A stretch of 64,000 nt of DNA from Flavobacterium sp. UBA7680 (GCF_002482975.1 NZ_DLHA01000059.1:5144-69143); one strand, 5' to 3'. Numbered from the stretch's first letter, positions 49,747-58,430 are shown. The notes: generated by a model not told the origin, from the letters alone. A program made the numbers and translations.

Positions 49747-50235
49747 TTAATCGATTTGCATACCACTTTCGGCATCAAATTGTTTGCGTTCTTCTTCGGT
49801 CATTCTATTTCGTAAAACTTTTATGGTATAACCACCAAATAGTTTTCCGTTTTCGATATACATCCAATCACTAATTTTTGAAGGATCAATATCTATTTTA
49901 TCACCTGCTTTGTATTCTTTAACGTATTCAGGATCGTTGTTTAAAATTCCTGAATATCTACCGTCTTTAAACTCAATATTACCAACCTACATATGTTCGA
50001 TTCCGTTTGAATTTGCAAACTCAACTTTTAAAGCCAGACTTTCTGCTTTAGGATTTGATAATCCAGTATTGAAATCATTTAAGGTTTGATTGGCTTTTTC
50101 AATTGCAGCATTCATTTCTTTATCTTCACTTTCTACACCATAAATTGTTGGTTCATTTTCTCTTTCAATTTTTTTCGATTCTTTACAACTTACCAAACAA
50201 AGAATGGTTATTAAGACTAGTAGTTTTGTTTTCAT
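49747..50235 (-). pseudogene. DUF2314-like lipoprotein gene interrupted by one stop codon
   Basis: Full frame 49747-50235 is 163 codons. The N-terminal lipoprotein part has the lipobox CLVSCKE, with Cys about residue 17. The coding is then stopped by TAG at 49987-49989, after residue 82 (SNGIEHM). Past that codon the frame continues with VGNIEFKDGRYSGILNNDPEY, then DWMYIENGKLFGGYTIKVLRNRM, which is the conserved DUF2314 core. Family members have Trp (TGG) at this position, so one G-to-A change explains the stop. It may be a real pseudogene or a base-call error. DUF2314 function is unknown. Confidence 0.8.
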
Positions 50236-50253
50236 TTTTTATGTTTTTTAATT

Positions 50254-50721
50254 TTATTTTGTCAATAATTTCCTGATCAAAACAATCTGTCCTAAATGAT
50301 AATAACTATGTTCAATCATGGCTTCGATATTTCTTTTGTACGTTCCGTATTTTTCATCTACAAAAACCTGATCTAATTTTTCGTCGGACATTTGTTCCAT
50401 AAAAGAAGCAAATTCTTCGGCAGCATTCCAGAATTTATCTAAAAAAGTCTGCCAGTCTTCCTGCGAAGTAATAGGAGGGAAGTCAAAACTAAATTTGTCT
50501 TTTATATCCAACGGACCGCCTTTAAAAACATTATTTATTCCATTGATATAATAATGAATGTGCTGCGCCAAAATTGAAATGGTATTGAGATTTTTTACGG
50601 GAGTTACAGCAACTTTCCAGTCTAGATTTTCGAGCTGGTGTTTGTAATTGGTATTCGCAATCCAGGTTCCGTTTAAAATAGTTTCTCTAAAACGATTGGC
50701 AATTTCTACAGTGTTTTTCAT
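50254..50721 (-). CDS. DinB-like protein
   Basis: Four-helix-bundle protein of 155 residues from the ATG at 50721, in the DinB/YfiT superfamily. The metal-ligand pattern is visible with His in ILAQHIHYYINGINNV and in IEHSYYHLGQIVLIRKL. The longer frame from 50793 would overlap the upstream lipoprotein gene and is not used. DinB-fold proteins are often thiol-dependent transferases with unknown substrates. It lies 18 nt after the DUF2314 gene in reading order. Confidence 0.82.
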   Translation of the reverse strand: MKNTVEIANRFRETILNGTWIANTNYKHQLENLDWKVAVTPVKNLNTISILAQHIHYYINGINNVFKGGPLDIKDKFSFDFPPITSQEDWQTFLDKFWNAAEEFASFMEQMSDEKLDQVFVDEKYGTYKRNIEAMIEHSYYHLGQIVLIRKLLTK

Positions 50722-50747
50722 AGTTGTATTATTGTCGCTGTTAGTAT

Positions 50748-51158
50748 TTATTGAATTGTTATTTTGTATTTTTTGGAAGTACTGCTTTCGCACAAACTAT
50801 CAGTTTCATCATTATCATTAAGCGGAGTAACGGTTATTGAAACAGTAAACTCATAAGTACCATTTTTTTTAGGTATGCCGCTAAGAGTTACATTGTGATT
50901 GTTAATACTGTAATTAAGCCCGGGAGGAAGATTTCCCTCAATTGATGCAGAATCAATTCGATATTCATCTGTACGTGTGTTTAACATTTCGTAAGTTACA
51001 TTATCATTGTACATTACAAAAACAGATCCCGTTTTTAATTCTTTAGAAATCAAATTAGGCTTTCTTTCCTTTATACAGTCTACAGCATGCTCACAGCTTA
51101 TAAACGTGAGTAGTAAAAAGATGAAAAGAATAATTTTAGAAAATTTATGGTTTTTCAT
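50748..51158 (-). CDS. Small lipoprotein with an Ig-like fold segment
   Basis: Lipoprotein of 136 residues with lipobox LTFISCEH. The segment GNLPPGLNYSINNHNVTLSG, then NGTYEFTVSITV, is a good match to the putative Ig (He_PIG-like) domain pattern LPPGL...G.P...GTY.F.V. The acidic C-terminal tail (NDNDETDSLCESSTSKK) has one Cys. It is most likely a periplasmic or surface binding module. Function unknown. Confidence 0.7.
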   Translation of the reverse strand: MKNHKFSKIILFIFLLLTFISCEHAVDCIKERKPNLISKELKTGSVFVMYNDNVTYEMLNTRTDEYRIDSASIEGNLPPGLNYSINNHNVTLSGIPKKNGTYEFTVSITVTPLNDNDETDSLCESSTSKKYKITIQ

Positions 51159-51190
51159 TTACTTCTTTTTTTGGAGATCAATAAAGATTG

Positions 51191-51643
51191 TTATTTATTT
51201 AAAATCGCTTCTATTTTAGCCTCAGATTTTTCTTTGATTGGGCTGTCAGGATGAAAACTCCAGATGATTAGAAATTTTCCTTTTGCCAGATATTCTTCCG
51301 GATGTTCATCTGTTGGCTGACCGTCTTTTCCCCATAATAATCCCTGTAAAAATCTGTCGCCTTTAAAAACGTGATCAAATTCAAAATACATAATAGAACC
51401 GCTGTCTGCTCTGTTTTTAAAACTCTGAATTTGTTTGCTTTTTACGGTTCCAACAATGTTGCTGTAGGTTTCAATATCAGTATAAAAATTACAAGCTTGA
51501 GGAGTAACACAAATCTGACCGTCGTTAGGAGCGTAGCCTTTTGGAATTTCTTTAGCTTTTAGTTTTAAATCTGTAAGAGTCTGGCTGAATACATTTGCCG
51601 TAAATAATAAGAATAATGCCGATAGGGGAATCGTAATTTTCAT
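51191..51643 (-). CDS. Hypothetical exported protein
   Basis: Secreted protein of 150 residues with a clear signal peptide (residues 1-20, LFLLFTANVFSQ). The mature part has two Cys (QICVTPQACNF) that could form a disulfide and a conserved-looking beta pattern (YFEFDHVFKGDRFLQGLLWG). I do not recognise the family. Same strand as neighbours, 32 nt before the next gene. Confidence 0.65.
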   Translation of the reverse strand: MKITIPLSALFLLFTANVFSQTLTDLKLKAKEIPKGYAPNDGQICVTPQACNFYTDIETYSNIVGTVKSKQIQSFKNRADSGSIMYFEFDHVFKGDRFLQGLLWGKDGQPTDEHPEEYLAKGKFLIIWSFHPDSPIKEKSEAKIEAILNK

Positions 51644-51745
51644 AGGTTTTTGGTTTTGATTTGGAATATTAAAAATAGGTTTTTTATTTGAAGGTTTTGA
51701 TTCTCAACTTTGGAAAACAAGAGTAAATATTTAGAATAAGATAGA

Positions 51746-52279
51746 TTACTTATAGTTGTATTTTTTCTCCGTATCTACTTTCATTTTTTTAATGTAGTTT
51801 ATGTCTTTCTTTAATAAAGCTTCATTAGATGAAGAATCGATTACTTTATTATCAAAGTATTTTAATACTTTTCTTTTAGGACTGTAAAAAAGTACATAAG
51901 TAGTATCGCACGAATCTTCTAATTTAAAGCTGTTGTTTTTCCATTCAGGGGTTATTTCACGTCTAATAATTTTTTGAATGGAATCAGTCGAAGAATCGAA
52001 GAAAACTAATGATTGAATGAAACCATTTTCAGGTTCGTGGGAATATTTTAAAAGCTTTATTTTAGAGTCAAATATATAAGAGGTCTGCTGTACAAGTGCT
52101 TCGAATTTATATTCAAACTTTTCGGCTTTGTATTTTGTTATCGAATCATTAAAGTCATTTTCAAACTGTTTCATGACATCATCATTATTTTCTTTACTAC
52201 AATTACTAAATATTGTTAGTAGTAGAACACCAAAAATGATATGAATTATTCGGGAATTTAATACAAGTTTTATTTTCAT
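51746..52279 (-). CDS. Hypothetical lipoprotein
   Basis: Exported protein of 177 residues. The signal peptide ends in LLTIFSNCSK, with lipobox Cys at about residue 27. The remainder is Lys/Glu-rich and helical with a few Tyr (KFEYKFEALVQQTSYIFDSK). No known domain was recognised. It lies within a series of small envelope genes with different tails but the same strand. Confidence 0.6.
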   Translation of the reverse strand: MKIKLVLNSRIIHIIFGVLLLTIFSNCSKENNDDVMKQFENDFNDSITKYKAEKFEYKFEALVQQTSYIFDSKIKLLKYSHEPENGFIQSLVFFDSSTDSIQKIIRREITPEWKNNSFKLEDSCDTTYVLFYSPKRKVLKYFDNKVIDSSSNEALLKKDINYIKKMKVDTEKKYNYK

Positions 52280-52311
52280 TATCTTAAAAAAAATCTTAGT
52301 TAAGGATTGAT

Positions 52312-53265
52312 TTAGGAGTATATAAAGTTCAGAATAATATCATAAACACTATTCCAATTAATAAGCAGTCCTATTGAAAATGAGATTGCATTACAGACTA
52401 AAGAAGCTAAAAGTGCCTTTTTAAAATCTATTTTAAGTAATTTATAAATTATAACTGATTCGACAATAATTGCAAAACATTCGCTAAATGCAATATAAGG
52501 AAATCTTGATGTTATAAAGGCAGGAAAAACAAACCAAACATAAGGCAAAGTTGAAAATGAAGTTATGAATCCTGTAATTAACAATAATCTGCTGCTTATG
52601 TTTAGTTTCTTGTATTTGGTTTTAAATAGAAGAAATAAAATAAGGGTTTCGAAGAAAATTGTAACCAGCAATGCGAGTAAAAAATGAAATATTTTAGTGT
52701 TTGGATAAATTTCAATTACTCTGTCGTCATTTTTAAAAGGATAAACATCGCTTTTGCTTTGTTCTTCATAAGCATATTCTTTTACCGAAAATGGTTCTCC
52801 ATTACTATATTCAAATAATTCTTTGCATTTATATAATATAATTCTTGTCTTGGTAAGTTTTACAATTTTATACTGTTCTTCGAGAAAAGACATTGGGTCG
52901 TCATTATCAGTATATCCGCCCTCGCTGCCGATAGAAATATTAGCTTTTAGAACATTTTTATCCTCTAACCAATTAAGATTATCTAAATTTTTATTTAAAA
53001 GATAGCTTTTCTTGGCAGCCACGATATAAAACATGTTGAATTTATATCCTTTGTGAATACAATCTTTAGAATTTATAATATACGATTCAGTAGAGTGGTC
53101 TCCTGACACCTGCTTTATATAGCCAATAAAAGAATAATCAGGAAACTCATCTATGTTTATTATTTTGACGCATTTTCCATAATAATGTGTGTTTTCGGGA
53201 ACAACATCGCAGTAAGATGTTTGGAAAAAGAATAAAAAGAGTACTAAGAAAAGTAGGTTTTTCAT
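52312..53265 (-). CDS. Hypothetical protein with periplasmic domain and C-terminal membrane helices
   Basis: Protein of 317 residues. The N-terminal signal peptide (FLVLFLFFFQTSYC) is followed by ~180 residues of soluble sequence (HYYGKCVKIINIDEFPDYSF). At least four hydrophobic helices lie at about residues 195-315 (FLLALLVTIFFETLILFLLF and FVFPAFITSRFPYIAFSECF). Charged KNDDRVIEIYP sits before the first helix. Not recognised. It likely spans the inner membrane with an outside sensor-like domain. Confidence 0.62.
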   Translation of the reverse strand: MKNLLFLVLFLFFFQTSYCDVVPENTHYYGKCVKIINIDEFPDYSFIGYIKQVSGDHSTESYIINSKDCIHKGYKFNMFYIVAAKKSYLLNKNLDNLNWLEDKNVLKANISIGSEGGYTDNDDPMSFLEEQYKIVKLTKTRIILYKCKELFEYSNGEPFSVKEYAYEEQSKSDVYPFKNDDRVIEIYPNTKIFHFLLALLVTIFFETLILFLLFKTKYKKLNISSRLLLITGFITSFSTLPYVWFVFPAFITSRFPYIAFSECFAIIVESVIIYKLLKIDFKKALLASLVCNAISFSIGLLINWNSVYDIILNFIYS

Positions 53266-53270
53266 ATTTT

Positions 53271-53633
53271 TTATCCTCTTCTAATTTTCACCTGATAAAC
53301 AATTTCCCAAAAAATAACAGAAAACAAAGCATTGGCAAATATTGCCGTTTTAACCTGATACGGATCGTAATTTAAAAGCAAATGTAAGTTTGTAAATTTC
53401 AGAGCTAGAAATAAGGCTAAAGCTGCAATCCCGACAGCGAAGAGTATATTTAATATAGGATTCCATTTTAAAGCTAAAAATGCATATATAAGATTAAGAA
53501 CGGCAAACCCACAACCTAAAGTTAAATAAGGATCTGTTTTTAATTTTTCGCCCAGCAACAATAAAGGGGAAGTTGCAGTAAGATATAAAAAGAAAAGAAT
53601 TGAATAAAGTAGGATTCGTATTTGTGGTTTCAT
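53271..53633 (-). CDS. Small polytopic membrane protein
   Basis: Membrane protein of 120 residues with about four hydrophobic segments (ILLYSILFFLYLTATSPLLL, LTLGCGFAVLNLIYAFLAL, IGIAALALFLALKF and ANALFSVIFWEIVY). It ends in a positively charged KIRRG. Its stop lies 5 nt before the start of the next gene. Function unknown. Confidence 0.6.
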   Translation of the reverse strand: MKPQIRILLYSILFFLYLTATSPLLLLGEKLKTDPYLTLGCGFAVLNLIYAFLALKWNPILNILFAVGIAALALFLALKFTNLHLLLNYDPYQVKTAIFANALFSVIFWEIVYQVKIRRG

Positions 53634-53726
53634 TTTGTTTTTTTTTTGCTAGTTTGTTTTTCGTTTACAAAAAAAGCACAAAATCATAAGATAGTTGTGC
53701 TTTTGTAGAATTTTATTGTTGAGGAA

Positions 53727-54116
53727 TTATTTTCCTTTTAGTAATTTTTCTAAATATTCGTTTTTGTCTTTTTCAGCCTGAACTAAACGTTCGTAAAGTT
53801 CAACAACTTTATCAAGAGGATTGAAATTGCAAGAATTATTAGTTATAAAGCTTCCCGTAACAGATTCATTAAAAGTATTGAAATAATTAAATACATTTTC
53901 CTCTGAAAAACTCTTGATGGCTTCTACAGTAACGCCAAGTGCTTCTGCAATGTTTGCAAGTTTTGCTTCGTCAATAGTTTCGCTTCCTTCAATTCCAGAA
54001 ATAGCCTGCTGATTTGTACCAATTGCCTGCGCAAGTGCTTCTTGCTTCATACCTCGAAGTTCTCTGATTCGGCTAATGTTTCTGCCAATGTGTTTTGGTT
54101 TTGTTGCTGTGCTCAT
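53727..54116 (-). CDS. XRE-family helix-turn-helix regulator
   Basis: DNA-binding protein of 129 residues. The HTH is in IRELRGMKQEALAQAIGTNQQAISGIEGSETI (about residues 17-48). The C-terminal part (EKDKNEYLEKLLKGK) is a helical tail, probably for dimerisation. A TACCTTTG -7 box is at 54121-54128. It sits among small membrane genes. No toxin, phage or restriction gene is beside it. Confidence 0.85.
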   Translation of the reverse strand: MSTATKPKHIGRNISRIRELRGMKQEALAQAIGTNQQAISGIEGSETIDEAKLANIAEALGVTVEAIKSFSEENVFNYFNTFNESVTGSFITNNSCNFNPLDKVVELYERLVQAEKDKNEYLEKLLKGK

Positions 54117-54227
54117 AATTCAAAGGTATTTAATTTTTTCTTTATTTGAATGAAATAAAAATATGTTTTTTCTGATAGAAATTAATCTTTATCTATTGAA
54201 ATTTTATGTTGACATATTAGTTTTTGA

Positions 54228-54743
54228 TCATTCTATTTTTGTCAATTTTATACTGTCTGTAGCATTTCTAAAACCATAAAGATAGCCATTTTTGATTTTG
54301 TATTCTGTAGAGTCAGTTGTTAAGTAAATCTCTTCTTTTTCAATAAATTTGCCATCTAAAAAACTAGTTGAAGATCCTGGATTAGTACTTTCGCTAATGC
54401 TGAAAGTTTTATCAATTTTCGAATGTGTAATTTCGTAGGTTGTATCTTGTAAATTAAATTCCCAGCTTTCGAATCTTTCATTTTTATATCTGGTAATGCC
54501 TTTAGCGAATAAATAATGCATTAGTATTCCCGCAATTACTGCATTAATTAAAAATAACGAAACGAATTTCCGATTTAAGAAAAATAGAATTAATGCAATT
54601 ACTAAGTTTAATACAACCACAGAAGGAACAAGTATTAATTCTGCAATGGAAATACTTGGATCTGGATTCATTTGTTTAACCCAAAGCCAAATAATTATAA
54701 AGTCAAAAATTGAAAGCAATAGTATTCTAATTCCAAATTTCAT
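54228..54743 (-). CDS. Unrecognised membrane protein
   Basis: Protein of 171 residues with three hydrophobic helices at the N-terminus (IRILLLSIFDFIIIWLWV, AELILVPSVVVLNLVIALIL and LFLINAVIAGILMHYLF). A periplasmic or cytoplasmic beta-rich tail of about 85 residues (FNLQDTTYEITHSKIDKTFS) follows. No family recognised. Confidence 0.6.
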   Translation of the reverse strand: MKFGIRILLLSIFDFIIIWLWVKQMNPDPSISIAELILVPSVVVLNLVIALILFFLNRKFVSLFLINAVIAGILMHYLFAKGITRYKNERFESWEFNLQDTTYEITHSKIDKTFSISESTNPGSSTSFLDGKFIEKEEIYLTTDSTEYKIKNGYLYGFRNATDSIKLTKIE

Positions 54744-54797
54744 TAGTAATTTATTAGCTGTTTTTTGATTTCGAAACTAAATTCCTCCGAGGATTCT

Positions 54798-55091
54798 TTA
54801 TTCTAAAAAAGAATCAAAATACAAAAACATTTTGCCTAAATATATTAAACTAAGAATAAGAAAAACGAAAGAAAAAATTAAATAACCTTTATTTTTAAAA
54901 ACTCTAAGAAATGCAAAAAACAGATATCCAAAAATAATGCTAGTGACAATATATAGCATTTTTAAGAATCCTATTCCATCTTCGTCAACCACTATATATG
55001 GTTCCTCGTTGATAGTATATGGAGTGATAAAATAGCTGAGAATTAAAAGAAAAAGTCCAATAAAAAATAATATTCGTATTATGATTTTCAT
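54798..55091 (-). CDS. Small two- to three-helix membrane protein
   Basis: Protein of 97 residues. Hydrophobic helices: FFIGLFLLILSYFI (residues ~8-21), LYIVTSIIFGYLFFAFLRVF (~47-66) and YLIFSFVFLILSLIYLG (~71-87). The loop contains an acidic VVDEDGIGF. No known family. The REP-like remnant at 55121-55186 lies 30 nt upstream. Confidence 0.58.
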   Translation of the reverse strand: MKIIIRILFFIGLFLLILSYFITPYTINEEPYIVVDEDGIGFLKMLYIVTSIIFGYLFFAFLRVFKNKGYLIFSFVFLILSLIYLGKMFLYFDSFLE

Positions 55092-55120
55092 AGTATTTAA
55101 TTGGGATTATCTTTTGATAA

Positions 55121-55186
55121 CAAGAGCGTCACGCTTGTGCCAATAGAGTTTCAGCTTGTGTTCATGAGAGTGCGATGCCTGTACTA
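55121..55186. repeat. Degenerate REP pair
   Basis: CAAGAGCGTCACGCTTGTGC (55121-55140) and TTGTGTTCATGAGAGTGCGA (from about 55156) resemble the REPs near the RAYT gene (GCGAGCGTCCCGCTCGTGC and TTGTGTTCACGAGCAAGATG) but have lost stem pairing in places. Confidence 0.6.
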
Positions 55187-55212
55187 GTAAAATAAAGTGT
55201 GACTTTTTATAT

Positions 55213-55752
55213 TCATTTAGTCCAAAAATTTTTTATTGTATTGAATTGTTCTTCGTTATCTCCTCCATTTTCATATTTATATAGGTTATCCCAATAAATT
55301 ATTCCTCCAATTTTAATGAATACTTTGTAATATCCTTTTGCAAGACTGCTGATATTTATGCTAAAATTCTTTGAGGATTGCTTGTTAGAAGAAAAAATTG
55401 AATGCGAGATAATTGATTGTTCGCTGTATAAATTTGTATTCAAAATATTGTTGAAATTTACATCTTGATAAATTTTTTCAGGATTTGCTGATACTAACCA
55501 TACATCTGTAACATTTTCTTGTGCTAAAATGTTAACGGATTCATTTACGGGATTAGGATAAATTAAAAACTTGTTATTTGTTAAAATATTCGGGTTCCCG
55601 AATTGTAACTGTAACTCTGAATCGTCAGAGGTTTCTCTAAGATTAATCCCTGTGATTAAATTTATAGAAGTTTTGTCAGTTTGAGTATCAGTTTTGTCAT
55701 TGTTACAGCTTATTGCCAAAATAGAGATAAGAATAAAAAGTTTTTTCTTCAT
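55213..55752 (-). CDS. Hypothetical lipoprotein with a T9SS-sorting-like fold
   Basis: Lipoprotein of 179 residues with lipobox LAISCNN. The second half contains FLIYPNPVNESVNILAQE, then INISSLAKGYYKVFIKIGG. These match the opening and end of the type A C-terminal sorting domain of type IX secretion (YPNP...L..G.Y.v.i). However, the domain normally ends the protein, whereas here about 30 residues follow. It may be a domain borrowed as a beta-sandwich. Not otherwise recognised. Confidence 0.65.
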   Translation of the reverse strand: MKKKLFILISILAISCNNDKTDTQTDKTSINLITGINLRETSDDSELQLQFGNPNILTNNKFLIYPNPVNESVNILAQENVTDVWLVSANPEKIYQDVNFNNILNTNLYSEQSIISHSIFSSNKQSSKNFSINISSLAKGYYKVFIKIGGIIYWDNLYKYENGGDNEEQFNTIKNFWTK

Positions 55753-55900
55753 AATTGATTTATTTCAAGATTATACAAAGAACATACTTTTACTTTTTAT
55801 AATCAACAAACGTTATTATGTTTTTGGGTGATAATAAAAACTATTGAATTTCTATTTTAAGCATTAATTATTGACAAATCCTGCGGTTACTTTGCGTGGG

Positions 55901-55925
55901 CTTCGACTTCGCTCAGCCTGACAGA
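55901..55925. repeat. Dispersed TTCGACTTCGCTCAG repeat
   Basis: CTTCGACTTCGCTCAGCCTG matches similar sites at 18001-18024 and 60251-60274. It is intergenic and non-coding. Confidence 0.55.
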
Positions 55926-55969
55926 TGTTTAGATATTTAAAAATTGTGGAAACTTTTTGGAACATGGAA

Positions 55970-56746
55970 TTATTTTAAAATTTTCGCAACTTCAAAATGC
56001 ATACCGTCTCTTCTTGTAAAATGTCCGCCCCAATAAAAACCATTTGCATTTGCAATTTCGACTAATTCTCGAACGCATCCTTTTTGTCCCACTAAAGCAG
56101 GAACTGCGCCTAGTTTGTTCCAGTTGTAATTTATGTCGAATGCTGTGCCAAATGCATGATTACTTAAAGTTGTTCGACTTCCTCTAATAAATCGCGGATT
56201 GTATGAGCCTTCCCAAGTTAAAACATGGTGAAGTAGTTTATTTTTATCCCATTCTGCCCAAAGATTTATTAATTGTTTTTCGGCTTTTTTATGAAAGTAA
56301 ACAGTGTCTGTACCTTTAATTTTTATGAGCTGCGGAATTTTGATTTTTATAATATTTTCTTTATCCCAATTATTGGTAATTATAATATTTTCGGGATTAT
56401 CCGGTAAAGGAGCAGATTTAAATTTTAGTTCTCCAAATATTTTTTGTTTATCCGCATTTGAAACAATAGGCTCAAAATTTGGTTTTGGAGGAAAACTGTC
56501 ATTCGTAATGTTTTGTTCATCATCTACAACGACTCCAAAACCGAGTAACATAGCGGCTCCAATCGTAAAATTTCCCACTTTACCGTCTGGGTTTAGATTG
56601 TGTGCCTTTTGAAATTCTTTGGTCGAAAAATCCAGAGCTTCATCAAAAACTCCAGATGCAGTTCCTTTATACAATCCTAAACCGGTTAAAAAAAACTGCC
56701 ATTTTTTAACGTCATTTCCTGTTGAGCCAATTTTTATAAGTTTCAT
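55970..56746 (-). CDS. Peptidoglycan-binding M15 peptidase (endolysin-like)
   Basis: Cell-wall peptidase of 258 residues. An N-terminal peptidoglycan-binding helical domain (KIGSTGNDVKKWQFFLTGLG, DEALDFSTKEFQKAHNLNPDGKVG) is followed by a VanY/M15_4-type zinc domain: SNHAFGTAFDINYNW (SxHxxGxAxD) and GMHFEV carry the zinc ligands. No signal peptide is visible, so release may need another route or lysis, as with phage endolysins. No phage gene flanks it. A role as DD- or LD-carboxypeptidase is also possible. Confidence 0.85.
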   Translation of the reverse strand: MKLIKIGSTGNDVKKWQFFLTGLGLYKGTASGVFDEALDFSTKEFQKAHNLNPDGKVGNFTIGAAMLLGFGVVVDDEQNITNDSFPPKPNFEPIVSNADKQKIFGELKFKSAPLPDNPENIIITNNWDKENIIKIKIPQLIKIKGTDTVYFHKKAEKQLINLWAEWDKNKLLHHVLTWEGSYNPRFIRGSRTTLSNHAFGTAFDINYNWNKLGAVPALVGQKGCVRELVEIANANGFYWGGHFTRRDGMHFEVAKILK

Positions 56747-57107
56747 GTCTTTAAATTGAATTATTAGTTAATATAAATTTTATCAAGTATTTGGCGAGAT
56801 AGTTTATTTATTGTGGAGAAGACTAATATTTCTATTTTTTGGCAAATAGTAGTAACGAAGATTTATGTTTCTATAAATCAAGAAGATAAGTCAAAAATAC
56901 TTATATCTTTTTAATTGTAATCGAGTATTTTTACCTGTTTATCAAGTGGTTATGTTTTTAATAGTTCAATTTTTTAAATTCCAAATTCTATTTTTTTAAC
57001 GCAAAGAACGCAAGATTTTTTTTGCTTCTTTGAGCGTTTTAAGTTCGCAAAGCTTTGAGGTTAAATTTTAATCTAAAATCTAAAGTCAGAAATCTACAAT
57101 AAAAAAA

Positions 57108-57131
57108 TCCCGCTTCAATTAAGAAACGGGA
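57108..57131 (-). terminator. Terminator of lysA
   Basis: TCCCGTTTC / GAAGCGGGA on the minus strand, with a T-run after it, 29 nt after the lysA stop codon. The wider gap 56747-57107 holds CTTTGAG / AACGCAAAG low-complexity repeats and no gene. Confidence 0.85.
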
Positions 57132-57159
57132 CTTCGGTGATATTCTCTTTTTTTTTATT

Positions 57160-58383
57160 TTAAACTGTTGCAGCAACTTCTTGCGGTAACGGAATTTGAT
57201 TTTTAAGTAAATCTTCGAATGTTTCGTGTGCACGAATCAAGATTCCTTGTCCGTTCATCCAAAGAACTTCGGCTGGTTTGTATCTTGAATTGTAGTTCGA
57301 AGACATTGAGAAACAATATGCTCCGGCATTTCTGAAAGCAAGAATATCGCCTTCTGTAATTTCAGAGATTCTGCGGTTGTTGGCAAAAGTATCAGTTTCG
57401 CAAATGTAACCTACAACAGAGTAAAAACGCTCTTTTCCTTTTGGGTTTGAGATGTTTTCGATATAATGTTGTGAACCGTAAAACATTGGACGGATTAAGT
57501 GGTTGAAACCACTGTCGATTCCGGCGAAAACTGTTGATGTTGTTTGTTTTACTACGTTTACTTTTGCTAAGAAGAAACCTGCTTCACTCACAAGGAATTT
57601 TCCTGGTTCGAAAATCAAGGTTAAATCTCTGCCATATTCTGCACAGAAAGAATTGAATCTTTTTGATAATTTTTTACCTAATTCTTCGATGTCGGTTTCG
57701 ATATCGTCTTTTTTGTAAGGCACTTTGAATCCGCTTCCGAAATCTAAGAATTGTAAATCTTTGAAGTGTTTTGCAGTATCGAACAAAATTTCGGCAGCAT
57801 ACAAGAATACTTCGATATCTAAAATATCAGATCCTGTGTGCATGTGAATTCCAACAATGCTCATTTTTGTATTTTCAACAATTCGCAATATATGCGGAAT
57901 CTGGTGAACAGAAATTCCGAATTTACTATCGATATGTCCTACTGAAATATTAGCATTTCCGCCCGCCATTACGTGTGGATTGATACGAATACATACTGGA
58001 ATATGGGGATGTTTTGTTCCGAATTGCTCTAAAATAGATAAATTGTCGATATTGATTTGTACACCCATTGCGGCAACTTCTTCGATTTCTTCTAGAGAAA
58101 CTCCGTTTGGTGTAAAGAAAATTCTTTCGGGTTCATAGCCAGCGTGAAGTCCTAACTGAACTTCCTGAATTGATACAGTATCTAAACCAGACCCCATGTT
58201 CTTTAATAACTGAAGAATCGCAACGTTTGACAATGCCTTCATGGCGTAATTAACTCTTAAGTTTTCTACCTTAGAGAAAGCTTTAGTTAACCTATTGTAC
58301 TGAGATTGGATTTTTTCGGCATCATAAACATATAATGGACTTCCAAATTGGTCTGCTAACTGCAGTAAATCTTTTGCTTGCAT
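57160..58383 (-). CDS. lysA: Diaminopimelate decarboxylase
   Basis: PLP-dependent enzyme of 407 residues that makes L-lysine from meso-diaminopimelate. The PLP lysine is in NYAMKALSN (about residue 48). Other motifs are VDSKFGI-like IDSKFGI, HMHTGSDI, EPGKFLVSEAG (PLP-phosphate region), and CETDTFANNR with the substrate-binding Cys. A full-consensus promoter precedes it. It is transcribed alone. Alanine racemase-type N-terminal domain and C-terminal beta domain are both complete. Confidence 0.93.
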   Translation of the reverse strand: MQAKDLLQLADQFGSPLYVYDAEKIQSQYNRLTKAFSKVENLRVNYAMKALSNVAILQLLKNMGSGLDTVSIQEVQLGLHAGYEPERIFFTPNGVSLEEIEEVAAMGVQINIDNLSILEQFGTKHPHIPVCIRINPHVMAGGNANISVGHIDSKFGISVHQIPHILRIVENTKMSIVGIHMHTGSDILDIEVFLYAAEILFDTAKHFKDLQFLDFGSGFKVPYKKDDIETDIEELGKKLSKRFNSFCAEYGRDLTLIFEPGKFLVSEAGFFLAKVNVVKQTTSTVFAGIDSGFNHLIRPMFYGSQHYIENISNPKGKERFYSVVGYICETDTFANNRRISEITEGDILAFRNAGAYCFSMSSNYNSRYKPAEVLWMNGQGILIRAHETFEDLLKNQIPLPQEVAATV

Positions 58384-58400
58384 TTTTAAATCATTTTGGG

Positions 58401-58430
58401 CAAAGTTATTACACTTTTAACTATCTGCAA
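58401..58430 (-). promoter_or_regulatory. Promoter of lysA
   Basis: On the minus strand, TTG (58428-58430) and TAACTTTG (58401-58408) are spaced by 19 nt; the -7 box ends 17 nt before the ATG. Full match to the Bacteroidota consensus. Confidence 0.65.
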
